A stretch of 64,000 nucleotides of DNA from positions 3,695,501-3,759,500 of the forward strand of contig NC_085887.1 in assembly GCF_035222375.1 (NCBI RefSeq), written 5' to 3'. This document shows, piece after piece, positions 44,862 through 55,045 of this stretch. Below the pieces are notes generated by a model. The model saw only the letters and a list, made by a program, of their open reading frames with translations. It was not told where the DNA came from and did no database searches. Every line of letters starts with the position of its first letter. Position 1 is the first letter of the stretch. Both the position numbers and the translations under genes were made by a program. This stretch comes from Podospora pseudocomata (taxonomy: Eukaryota; Ascomycota; Sordariomycetes; Sordariales; Podosporaceae).

Positions 44862-47385
44862 TCAAGTGCCATCCTCCAGACCCTGTTTAACAAGCCTCTC
44901 AACCCGCCTGACACTCTTCTCCGTCGTCGTCTGCCCAGCCATCAGGTACAACACATTGCCCAAAACACGACTATGCACACTGCCATCATCCTCAGAGGCC
45001 TTCAGCAAAGCAGCCTGAAGCCCCTTTGCAGCAGTGCTCTTGTAGCCTACACCTACGACACTGCCCGCCGAGCCCATGTGAATCGCCAGGACTGTTCCGA
45101 GCGCCCACACACCTTCAACCCCTTTCTGCCATGAAAGCCATTCAACCAACTCATGACTCCACACCGACCAGACCCTGGATTCAGCAATCGCAGCAACCTG
45201 CTCAGAGCTGGCATGCTGGGTTTGATCGTCGCCTTTCTGCTGACTCGAAATAGCCCAACCCCACTCCCCACTCTTTTCCATCTTCATCATTGTCTTCAGA
45301 CTTTCCAAAGCTACCTGGCAGCCAACAGCGTGAGCCGTGTAGCTGTGTCCGTGCAAGAGGGCATCGCTCTTATCATCACTCAAAAACGACCGGAAGACGC
45401 TCTCAGATGCCAAGGTGACACTGAGCGGCAGCAGACCACCAGTCAGCAGCTTTGCGTGGACGGAAATGTCAGGATCGACGCCGAGAAACGAGGCAGCACT
45501 GAAGCGGCCGAGACGATAGATTCCTGTAAAGACCTCGTCAAACACAACCGGAAGGCCGCTCCAATCCAGCTCGTCGTTTGGTTGATGTTTTCTACCGAAT
45601 AGCTCTGGTGATTGTCGGACGACCTTAACCAGCGTCCGCTGAAAAAGGGGATCCCTGTGGCAGACAGCTGTTAGTATCACAACTTAGGTGATTCATCGTG
45701 GAACTTACACCAAATGCATCCCACCCGCCCCCAACACAACCGGCTCCAGAATCAAGGCCCCAAACTTCTTCCCCTCTTCACCCACCAGCTTCTCCAAAAC
45801 CCCTCTGATCTCCTTCTCATACCCCCTTCCCTCCCCCCTTTTCTCCCGTCCCTCCACATCAAAAACATCACCCAACGTCTTAAACTCCCCTCCCCCCTCC
45901 ACAGCCCAAACCCCCTTCTCACACCTCACCCCCGGACTCCCCAACCAAGCTCCCTTTCCTTCATACCACTCCACCTTCTCATTAAACACCCCCGGCTCGC
46001 TACAGTCCATCGCCCCGATGGTATCCCCATGATAACTCCCTTTGAGCCCAATCACTCCAACCTTTTCCTCCCCTGCCCACCCATACCTCCCCCTTGCAGC
46101 CCCCAAAGCCATTTTCACCCCCACTTCCACCCCCGTACTCCCATTGTCAGAGTAGAAAACCCTCTTCAACCGCTTATTTCCCATCTCGGTAATCAGCGTC
46201 TCTGCCAGCGCGAGAGCAGGCTCATGGACAGCCTCAGCAAACATCACATGCCCATACCGACCAGCCGCATAAGCAGCAGCAAGAGATAGGGCTGGGTTCC
46301 CGTGGCCAAGGCCCTGGGTCCACCACGAGGCTGAGCCGTCAAACATTGGCCGGAGCAGTGACTTGCTGGGTGAACTCGACTGGAAAGTGTCAAAGTGGGA
46401 GTCCTTGGCCGAGTCGATGACGGTGATTTTATCCGGGGTGAGCTGCTGGTGCTGGGTGAAGGGGTACCAGATTGTTTTGGAGGCAGTCTCAGGCATGGAC
46501 TGTAGGCGGGCAATGCGGGCTTGATGCAACGACGAAAGATGCGAGGGGATGGCGGAGAGAGAGGGGAGACCCAGAGCTGTAGTATAGTAGGTTTGCATGT
46601 TGCTACTGTCGTTAGAGGGCGAAAGACGTGGAGGAGGGAGGGGGACTGTCTGGACGGGGATGGAGTGTTTTTCTTGGAAATAAGGGGTAAGATAGCTGTG
46701 GTTTTGGTAGGTCTTGTCCTCGAACAAGAGGATCAACTCCACGTCGTAGCCACGAATTTTGAGGGATTCAAAGGCCGAAATGGTCGAGGAGATGCCGCCG
46801 AGCTTGGCATCGCCGATGAGGATGGCAGGGAGGCGAAGTGGCCGGTAGAGGTCGGCTTGTGTGGTGCCGGAAGGGCCAGGGGAGTGCACGCCGCCGGCGG
46901 TTTCGACAAACAGCCATCCGGGGTTGGTGGAAGCGAGGCGGGAAGCAAATTCGTGGATCTTGCAGAGGACATCTTCGTCTGAAGGTGTATTCTGTTGGGA
47001 GACCTGGGCTGCGAGATGAGGGCTCACGGGAAGATCAAACTGGTACAGCGTCTGTGAGTCCAGTCCCGGTATAAACTTTGAAATGTGGCTAAGAGACATC
47101 AGACATTTATACAGTGGCGCCACAGGGTGTCTAGACATCTATGTTGTGAATCAGTAAGGCCCTCAGAGTTGGAATGTCGAGATGGTTCTTACACCGACCG
47201 TCTGCTTCCTCTGCTGGCCCGGTAGAAACGGGCTTGAGGAATGCTGTTTTTTCATCCGGCTTGTAGCCGCTGGTCAACTTGCAGAGAATGGTGCTGAAGA
47301 CAGTCTTGCCGACTTCTGTGTTGGCGCCCCATACTTGGTACACACGCAACGAGCGGTGCAGCAGAGCGCCCAACTGCGGCGACAT
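44862..47385 (-). CDS. bioDA: Bifunctional dethiobiotin synthetase / DAPA aminotransferase (BioDA)
   Basis: 787 residues in three exons (47385-47195, 47088-45709, 45654-44862). The N-terminal part is dethiobiotin synthetase (P-loop GANTEVGKT, KPVSTGP, then VETAGGVHSPGPSG), which closes the ureido ring with ATP and CO2. The C-terminal part is the PLP-dependent 7,8-diaminopelargonate aminotransferase (WYPFTQHQ, FYSDNGSTGVEVGVKMAL, GSYHGDTIGAMD, FDEVFTGIYRLG, and Schiff-base Lys in HAKLLTGG). This fusion is the usual form in filamentous fungi and plants and acts in mitochondria. The first 15 residues (MSPQLGALLHRSLRV) could serve as a weak presequence. The gene is divergent from bioF. Confidence 0.96.
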
Positions 47386-47575
47386 GGTTATTTCGACTGC
47401 GATGCTGTGAAGTTCAATGTTTGCATGCTGGAGATGAAGTTGCAGTCGAAACAAGCGAGCGAGCAACCGGCAAGACCCCCACGGAGAGCGCGTTGAATCG
47501 GCATAGCCTTTTACCGAGATCGGACGGCATTTTTTGGGTTGCAATTGTCATAACATAATTATACTTTTGTGCAAG
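47386..47575. promoter_or_regulatory. Bidirectional promoter bioDA/bioF
   Basis: 190 bp separate the bioDA ATG (47385) and the chosen bioF ATG (47576). The short shared region implies coordinated expression of the two genes. An AT-rich ATAACATAATTATAC lies just upstream of bioF. Confidence 0.65.
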
Positions 47576-48943
47576 ATGGATCTCGAAACGGCGAAACAAC
47601 CATCCAACTTCAACACCGTAAGAAATCCAGCCGCCATGTCACAAGTCAACCAACTCGATGCCTCCCTCAATAAACACCTGGATCGCCGCAAGGCCCGCGA
47701 CATGTTCCGCAGCCTGACCCTCGTCCCCCCCGGCACAGCAGACTTCTCCTCAAACGCATACCTCTCCCTGTCTGCTCAGCCATCAGTCAAACAAACGTTT
47801 TTGTCACGACTTCAAGACGCCGCACACGCCAACACCCCATCTCTCCTCGGCTCAGGAGGCTCCCGTCTCCTCGATGGAAACTCACCCAAGGCAGAAGCGC
47901 TCGAGAAAACTCTCGCCGCCTTTCACAGTGCCCCTGCTTCCCTACTCTTCAACTCAGCCATGGACGCCAACGTGGGACTCTTCAGCTGTGTCACGCAGCC
48001 AGACGATGTTGTCCTGTACGACGAGCTGGTTCACGCTAGTATCCACGACGGGATGCGTCTCAGCCGAGCTGCCGAAAAGTTATCGTTTGCGCACAGCACA
48101 GTCTGGAGCACTGAGGAGACTGTGGAGCACGGAAAAGGGAAGCCCGAGTCGCTGGAAACGGTCTTGGTGGGCCTTCTCAGCAGACCAGGTGGGCATCTCT
48201 TCAAGTCCGGGGAGAGAAACGTTTTTATTTCCGTCGAGGGTGTCTACAGCATGGATGGGGATGTTTGTCCCCTGAAAGACATTACAAACTGTGTGGAACG
48301 TTGGCTGCCAAAAGGAAACGGACTTGTTATCGTCGATGAGGCTCACTCGTTAGGGGTTTTTGGGGAAAGAGGCCAAGGTCTAGTGTCCGAACTGGGCCTC
48401 GAGGATCGAGTGTGGGCGAGGGTGATGGGGTTTGGCAAAGCGATGGGCTGTTCGGGCGGGCTCATCTTGTGTTCTGACATCACCCGATCATACTTGATCA
48501 ACTATGCTCGCACGCTCATCTACACGACTGCCATGGCGCTTCCGTCTCTGATCAGTATCGAGGTCGCTTACGAATTCATGATGAGCGGCGGAGCTGAGCC
48601 ACTGGTTCATCGCCTCAGAAACCTCGTCAAGAATGCCCACTGCTTATTGATGGAGATGTACGAGAGATTGAAACCTCCATCACATTTACTTCGCGTCAGC
48701 TTGGTTGAGCCAAAATCCTCCATTATCCCGGTATTTACCGATCATCCACGCAGCCTAGCAGGTCACTGTCAACAGAACGGATTCATGGTGCGCCCTATTG
48801 TCTCTCCAACGGTGCCCAAGGGAACAGAGAGGATACGTCTATGCCTTCACGCTGCCAACACTGTAGATGAGGCTGTCGGGATAGTGTCAGCAATAGAATC
48901 ATGGGTAGTTTCTCAGATGAATGTTTCAAAGTCGAGACTCTAG
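47576..48943 (+). CDS. bioF: 8-amino-7-oxononanoate (KAPA) synthase, peroxisomal
   Basis: 455 residues in one exon. PLP-dependent alpha-oxoamine synthase that condenses pimeloyl-CoA with alanine. Visible signatures are TADFSSNAYLSLS, LGSGGSRLLDGN, VDEAHSLGVFGERG with the PLP-contacting Asp, and MGFGKAMGCSGG with the Schiff-base Lys. The protein ends KSRL, a PTS1 peroxisomal signal (SRL), as reported for fungal BioF, where pimeloyl-CoA is made by peroxisomal beta-oxidation. The ATG at 47576 was chosen; a second in-frame ATG at 47636-47638 (MSQVNQLDASLNKHL) fits the family start slightly better. The stop overlaps the convergent bioB stop by four bases. Confidence 0.95.
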   Translation: MDLETAKQPSNFNTVRNPAAMSQVNQLDASLNKHLDRRKARDMFRSLTLVPPGTADFSSNAYLSLSAQPSVKQTFLSRLQDAAHANTPSLLGSGGSRLLDGNSPKAEALEKTLAAFHSAPASLLFNSAMDANVGLFSCVTQPDDVVLYDELVHASIHDGMRLSRAAEKLSFAHSTVWSTEETVEHGKGKPESLETVLVGLLSRPGGHLFKSGERNVFISVEGVYSMDGDVCPLKDITNCVERWLPKGNGLVIVDEAHSLGVFGERGQGLVSELGLEDRVWARVMGFGKAMGCSGGLILCSDITRSYLINYARTLIYTTAMALPSLISIEVAYEFMMSGGAEPLVHRLRNLVKNAHCLLMEMYERLKPPSHLLRVSLVEPKSSIIPVFTDHPRSLAGHCQQNGFMVRPIVSPTVPKGTERIRLCLHAANTVDEAVGIVSAIESWVVSQMNVSKSRL

Positions 48944-50238
48944 CTAGCTGGCGCCGCCGACTTTGCAAAGCTCTTCATCGGCTGCAAGCCCCAACGTTCA
49001 AACAATACAGCATCATCATCCCATCCGTTGCACTCTGTCGTGAGCATCTTTTCTCCCGTAAAGACAGCATTGGCTCCAGCCATGAAGCACATGGCTTGCT
49101 GCTCCTCCGTCATTGTCTTGCGGCCCGCGGCGATACGAATAATGGTAGCCGGCATGATGATTCTCGCCGCGGCAATGGTGCGCAGCATGCTGGTGAAGTC
49201 AATCGGCTTTCTGTCACCCAGTGGCGTACCCTTGATGGGGACCAGCGCATTCACTGGGAAACTTTCCGGGTGGCTCGGCAGCGTGGCAGCGGTATGCAGC
49301 AATCCAATCCTGTCCTTGTCAGTCTCGCCCAGACCCAGAATACCCCCCGAGCAGACGTTGATCCCAGCATCGCGAACATGGCCCAGGGTAGCGAGACGCT
49401 CGTCGTAGGTACGGGTCGAGATGATGCTAGGGTAAAACTCGCGGCTCGTGTCGAGGTTGTGGTTGTAGGCTGTGAGACCAGCCTCGCGGAGCTCCTTGGC
49501 CTGTTCGGCATCGATCATGCCCAGCGTCACGCACACCTCCATTCCCATGGCCCGCACTCCCGACACCATCTCTTTCACATTGCGCAGACTGTTGTTGCGG
49601 CCACGCATATCGCGCCAGGCGGCTCCCATGCAGAAGCGTGTGCTGCCATTGGCCTTGGCTATACGGGCGGCTTCAAGGACTGTCTCGACGGTTTCGACAC
49701 GCTTGGCTTGGAGGCCGGTGCCTTTTTGGTAGCGAGTCGACTGGGCGCAGTAGGAACAATCCTCGCTGCAGCCTCCTGTCTTGATGTTCATGAGGGTGCA
49801 GAGTTGGACTTCGGACGGGTTATGGAATCGACGGTGGACTTGGGCCTGCATTCATTTGATGCCGGGAATTAGTGACAGCTTTGAGCACACGGATCGAGCC
49901 ATGTATCTCACCGCTTGGAATGCAAGTTCCATCAGGGGCTGGTGGTAGATGGCCGCCGTCTCCTCCTTTGACCAGGTATATCTCGGCGCCGCGGCAGCAA
50001 CGGCATCCCGCAGAACCTGTCTCGCCCACTGTTGATGCTCAACATTATCGTGGATAGATGCTACATCCTGATCGTTTGCGTTTGCTGTTGCGTCTGCGAT
50101 AGCTGTGGATTGTTGTCGGCGGTGACCGAGTGTCGTCAGCCAGCGACTCGAAGCTCCGACTATCGGAGTTTGCCCCCCCAACCCAGTTGGAAATGGGGGG
50201 CAGCGAAGGAGGACTCTGGCAGACGACCGGGCCAGCAT
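48940..50238 (-). CDS. bioB: Biotin synthase (radical SAM), mitochondrial
   Basis: 410 residues in two exons (50238-49912 and 49845-48940; 66-bp intron). Inserts sulfur into dethiobiotin. The radical SAM cluster motif is seen in GGCSEDCSYCAQS. Other conserved blocks are CMGAAWRDMRGRN, YNHNLDTS, CSGGILGLGE, NALVPIKGTP and ANAVFTGEKMLTT. The first 45 residues (MLARSSARVLLRCPPF...SRWLTTLGHRRQQS) are basic, hydroxylated and free of acidic residues, consistent with a mitochondrial presequence. It completes the three-gene biotin cluster with bioF (convergent) and bioDA. Confidence 0.97.
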
Positions 50239-51359
50239 TGATGCTCTCAGAGTTGACGTTTGCTGGGATACCTAGTGAAAGCAATGTGCTTCAGGCATCT
50301 GATCGCCTCAGTGTACCGTGCAAGGTGAAGGCCCGTCAACTTGTGATGACATATTCCCAACCGTTGATTCGCGATAAGGGCTACTCGACAATCTGTGTAG
50401 TAAAAACGCCTCATGCAACGGCGGATTGGCGATGTCGTACAGTTGAGCGGGGTCGACCCTCGTGTCGTCGGCATTATCTTTCCTTCAAAATTGGTAACAG
50501 TGCCGCGACAACCCGGATACCTATGACTAACAACCGAGTTCTTACGTTTCAGGGCCGCGGTTGAGAAAAAGAAGCAAGCGAGATTGAGAACCCACAAACT
50601 CTGCTTGCCGTTGTTGAGCATTCTCGGTATTTTCCGTGGGTGGCGTGAGGGGAGTGGGGGGCGACCACCGGACAAAACTCAAAGAAGGTCCGCTCAGGGC
50701 CGGCTGCCAGAATTGTCCTTATACTGTATCGTTGTCACTGTAGTATTGTACTGTAAGATATCCGGTTTGCCAAGTTCCTTCAGGCATCCACAAACTGTCG
50801 TCGCCCATCGTATGCCAAGGTTCTTGAAAATGAATATCTGATTGGACTCCTGGAGCGTAAGGCGGGACTATATCTCTCACGCATGTAAGAGGTCAAGACA
50901 TGGCGAGTCCTGATCAGGAGTGTTAGTCAGAGGGTGGCCATCGTCCACTCCCTCTACCACTACAGTACCACAGGATTGCAGAATGCAGACATGCGTGGAT
51001 AACAACTTCTCAGGATGATTCACCGGTCCAATCCAGTTTCCCCTGGCCTCAGCTGCCAGTCCCAGTTTTTAGGAAATACCGGTCATTATGATCCAGGCCA
51101 TCGCTCACCACACTTATGACAAGTCCACCAAAATAACAAAATTAATGGTATCACCAAACTCAAACCACTTCAAATACCTAAGCTTCTCCGATTCCAAAGT
51201 TTCTGCCGGATTCAATCCGCTTTCGAACGCTACACCTTTGTTACAACCTGCACCAGAAATGGATCCAGACTGCAAGGCAGTACGCCAGAGGTGAATATGA
51301 CAGGATGATCGAAGGTTGTGACAAGCGTCTCAGACACGGGTTCACTGTCAACAACAGGT
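50239..51359. other. Gene-free stretch after the biotin cluster
   Basis: 1.1 kb of bioB upstream sequence and unassigned DNA leading into the transposon nest. No coding family was seen. Confidence 0.5.
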
Positions 51360-51647
51360 TGTTCTAACAAAGAGCTACTGAGAGTAGATTGTAGACAAAT
51401 GAACTTGATTGCTTGCATGAGGAATCAGATTCCTCGACATGGGGAGCGCCGGGCACTCCCCCCTATTTATGTGAAACTATCTACATATGTTTCTGAAGTA
51501 TCACATGGTCAACAAATCATGGCCGCGGCCAACAGACCATGGCCACCGCCAACAGAAGGATGAACTCCTTGCTAGTAAGACTCCTTTCTTTCTGACAGGT
51601 ACCACCCAGTGGTTCCTGTACAGGGGTATTACGCTTGGGGCGTAACA
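51360..51647 (+). mobile_element. Possible LTR-like unit
   Basis: A 288-bp segment begins TGTTCTAACAAAGAGC and ends GGGCGTAACA, so its ends read TGTT...AACA as in many LTRs. No matching copy and no target-site duplication were found in the window, so the call is weak. Confidence 0.3.
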
Positions 51648-51786
51648 ACCTTATATGCAACCCAGTGTCAGGTCCTGAGTTGTACTATAAACGCAGATAG
51701 ACTGATACTGTATTGCCATATCCCAGTTTACATGTATTGTGACACCCATTAGGATGCTCGAACGCGTCCTTGCTGAACTGGACTTG

Positions 51787-52171
51787 TGTCACGGCTTGAC
51801 ACTTGGTGGGGCGCGGGGCGCACCACGGACCAATCATTAGTACAGGAGCAAGGACCAATCGGAACAGGATCATTGGGATCGAGGATCGATCCAGAAGAGT
51901 CAATCCCAAAAGGGACAGTATCGATAGGATCGATGGTCGAGTCTATCGATCCAGGACAGTGCCAGGATTGGCATAGGGTCTATATATACGGAGGAACTGG
52001 CTGGTGTAGATAGACAGTTCCGCAGTATGCAATAACAGATTGTATTCACGGTATCTTGTGTTTACATCGAGACATCTTGTTGTGCACTGTTTAGCTGCAC
52101 CGAACCAGGATTATTCAGAAGTGCCTTCAACCAGTGTCCCTTTCAGAGGTTCTGGATAGGGGTTCGTCACA
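51787..52171 (+). mobile_element. LTR, family A (plus orientation)
   Basis: 385 bp, nearly identical to 4526-4906, with the same TGTCACGG start, TATATATA core and TTCGTCACA end. It directly abuts the end of a minus-strand gag relic, so it belongs to a different insertion event from the minus-oriented LTRs further right. Confidence 0.85.
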
Positions 52172-53515
52172 ATTACCCCTTACGATATGATTGCTACGGC
52201 AGCTTCCTTCTTCCACTTAAGTTACTTGGGTGCCCGACAGTCCTTCTTAAAGTGTCCTGTCATCCCACAGTTAAAACACTTGAGGTTGTCCCGGCGCTGG
52301 CCCCAGCCCTGAGGCCTGTGTTGCTGAAAAGCGTCGACCTCTATAGGTCCTGCGTGGGTAGTGCTGGAGTAGCTAGTACCGGGGTATTGCCGTTTGCGCT
52401 TATCGTTGGAACGGTTGTCGCCGTAGTGACCCCGCGTATTGCCTCTCTTCTCCATGCGGCGCTGGAACTGCCTATCGTCGATACGTATGGCCATGGCGAT
52501 ATACTTGTCGATAGTGTCGGGTCTCGACTCCTTATATAACTCATCCTTTACTTCTTCCTTGAGGCCGTTGTAGAAAAGCAGCATCAACCCCTGATCGTTG
52601 ATTTTGCTGCGTAGGCTGTGGATCCTGAACGTAGCCGCGTAGTCGGCTGCTGAGCGTGTCTGGCGCAGGCTTGCGAGCTTCTCCTGCGCACGCCTTGCCC
52701 CATCGTACTCTCCAAACCCTTCCTTGTGTCTGGTGGCTGCAAACAGCACCTTGGACTCCTCGGTGGTGAAAATGTCTGGGTAGTGACGAAAATAGGTCTT
52801 GAGCTGGATTAGGAACCCTCAAAGCTCCCCCTTCCCGCCACCACAGCGCTCTGGTGCCGGGAACTTAGCCACCTGTCTCGGGCCTGGGTGGATCGCAGTG
52901 ATCTGATCCTCAGTCTGATCGGTCCGGCCCTCGAGCTCTCGAATGCGTGCGATAAGCTGCTCGAAGGTGGTGATTTCCGATGCGGTGGTATGTCCCGTGG
53001 TGGGCGGCGTAGCAGTAACGCCTTCCGTCTTGTGACAAGGGCTGTAGTTATCAGAGCTTGGAACTGATGGTTCAATTCAGGCTAATAATCTTCAATGGCC
53101 TCGAAGTCTGTGTTACAGAAGAGAAGAAGAAAAATACAGTCTTGATGATCCTGAACGCGTATTTATCCTTCATCGTATGGCCCGTGCCCTCGTTGGCCTC
53201 AGACATCTGCCAAGTCCTTCAATATACCACTGGGCCAGTAAGATTCCTTTGATACCCGCCATGCCTCTGATTGACTGCTTCACTTTCACGGTTGGCCCAC
53301 AGCGTGGAGGTTGATAGCTGTTAGGCCGTGATGTGGCCTGTTGGTTTTCTGCCGTGTGACACATCTGAACGTTCATGTGGTCGGCCATGGTGTCACGGTT
53401 CAGAAGAAGCGGGGTCGCTCGGGCCAGTGAGAACGAGCGACGGATAAGTGGGGCCTGTGGTGCAGGAGATAACACGGGCAAGGGGATCTAGGAATTGAGA
53501 GATAGATCCATGGAT
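52172..53515 (-). mobile_element. Ty3-like retrotransposon gag relic
   Basis: Fossil of an LTR retrotransposon. A minus-strand gag capsid region (DYAATFRIHSLRSKIND, FYNGLKEEVKDELYKESRP) and a CCHC zinc knuckle (CFNCGMTGHFKKDC) are recognisable at 52222-52749, with more gag-like sequence out to about 53400. The element is broken: no protease, reverse transcriptase or integrase is present. A foreign LTR (53031-53361) sits inside it. Minus-oriented family A LTR sequence lies on its 5' side at 53520 onward. Confidence 0.8.
53031..53361. mobile_element. Solo LTR, family B, inserted in the gag relic
   Basis: 331 bp starting TGTGACAAGGGCTGT and ending GCCGTGTGACA, with gag-like sequence on both sides. 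Flanks CGTCT (53026-53030) and CATCT (53362-53366) agree at four of five bases, compatible with an aged target-site duplication. The same end sequence appears at 63950. Confidence 0.65.
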
Positions 53516-53519
53516 CTAG

Positions 53520-53749
53520 TGTGACGAACCCCTGTACAGAACCTCTGAAAGGGATACGGGTTGAAGGTAACTTCTGACAATTGGTTCGGTGCAGCTAAAC
53601 AGTGCACAACAAGATGTCTCAATGTAAACACAAGATACCGTGAATACAATCTGAATTGCATACTGCGGAACTGTCTATCTACACCAGCCAGTTCCTCCGT
53701 ATATATAGACCTCCCCTGAGTCGTGCTCAGTCTGATCAGTGTCCTGATC
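53520..53749 (-). mobile_element. Partial LTR, family A (minus)
   Basis: Begins TGTGACGAACCCC, the reverse complement of the family A 3' end, and matches the family through the TATATA box before losing similarity. It probably served as the 5' LTR of the gag relic. Confidence 0.75.
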
Positions 53750-54155
53750 TGTGACGAACCCCTGTACAGAACCTCTGAAAGGGATACTGGTTGAAGGTAA
53801 CTTCTGACAATTGGTTCGGTGCAGCTAAACAGTGCACAACAAGATGTCTCAATGTAAACACAAGATACCGTGAATACAATCTGAATTGCATACTGCGGAA
53901 CTATCTACGAGCTATCTAGTTCCTCCGTATATATAGACCTTAGACCCCTAAGTACCTCCGTACCTGGATCACTCCCGCTCACCAGCGGTCGGTGGTGATC
54001 CGGCTCACCTTCGCCAAGCAGTGATCCGGCTCACCATTGCCAAGCAGTGAGCCCCCTCTGACCCTGCAACCTTGCCGTCGTGTCTCCTTCCTGCGATTGG
54101 TAGACCCAGTTAGCTGCAGTCCCCACCTGGCCTTGCTATATGGTTGGTCTGTGAC
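53750..54155 (-). mobile_element. LTR, family A variant (minus)
   Basis: A second minus-oriented copy placed directly after the first, starting with the same TGTGACGAACCCC. It shares the inner half with family A but has a different outer (U3) half that includes repeated CAGTGATCCGGCTCACC-like units. It ends near TCTGTGACA. Confidence 0.65.
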
Positions 54156-54675
54156 ATCGAGGGATTCAGACCTAGATCCAAGGATCTAGAGTCTGGAAGC
54201 TAGATCCAGGTACGGAGGTACCTGGGGGTCAAGGCCTATATATACGGAGGAACTGGCTGGCGTGGATATGTAACGGGCTGAGCCTGGCATGGACCTCGGC
54301 AACCCTCGGCCCAGGTGAAGCTATTCCCAGAACGCACAGACCACTACTCCAGAACCTTCTATCACCGCGCACTGGCCAACACGCTCAGCCATATCAGAGG
54401 CTCATGTTGACAAACCTTCTCTTTCTCTTTTCCTTTTCTTCTTCAAGTTCAGTGTACTCGTAGAGTCGTCACCAGATAGTTGCAATACACTCCTGGGACC
54501 GTTACAGGATAGACAGTTCCGCAGTATGCAATACAAGTCACAATCGTTGGTATTCAGACTATTGTGATTGAGACAAGCCATTGTTGTACACTGTTTAGCT
54601 GTACCGAACCAGGATTGTTCAGAAGTACCTTCAACCAGTATCCCTTTCAGAGGTTCTGGATAGGGGTTCATCACA
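54156..54675 (+). mobile_element. LTR, family A relative (plus), interrupted
   Basis: The TATATATACGGAGGAACTGG core and the CCTTTCAGAGG...GGGTTCATCACA end follow family A in plus orientation. The unit is split by a solo LTR at 54269-54506. The left edge is uncertain. Confidence 0.65.
54269..54506. mobile_element. Nested solo LTR, family C, with 5-bp target duplication
   Basis: 238 bp starting TGTAACGGGC and ending GGACCGTTACA. It is flanked on both sides by GGATA (54264-54268 and 54507-54511). The ends form an 8-bp inverted repeat (TGTAACGG/CCGTTACA). It sits inside a family A-type LTR, so it is the younger insertion. Confidence 0.85.
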
Positions 54676-55045
54676 ATAAGCGAGGTAAGTAGACTTTAAG
54701 CAGTCCCTGAGAGAGGTGAGTATACTGGAGCCGAAGATGAGCTAGTCCTGAGCTCTACCTAATTCAGGACAGATAAACCGGCGAGAAGCCACGTGACGAA
54801 TTGTGTCCAGATTCCGGTGTTACAACAGCTTGTGTGATTCAAAAACTACTTTTCATCTTGCTTGATATTCTTGGTTGAGATCAACCAAGCCCAAGCATTG
54901 TATCCTATGTAGCTTCCCCTCCAACGTTCCCATTACACCTGAATCCAAAACAATCCAAAACTACAAAATACCAAAACAAGAATAGCAAAACACCCAACAC
55001 CATCGCAATGCTTTAATCAACCCCCATCAAAAGAAACCTCCCCCT
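54676..55045. other. Intergenic, 370 bp
   Basis: Between the transposon nest and the next gene's 3' end. No feature was seen. Confidence 0.4.

Noticed and set aside
47534-47575. An N-terminal extension of bioF starting at 47534
   Set aside because: The codon there is TTG, not ATG. The extension is Cys/Ile-rich and unlike the family, so the ATG at 47576 was used.
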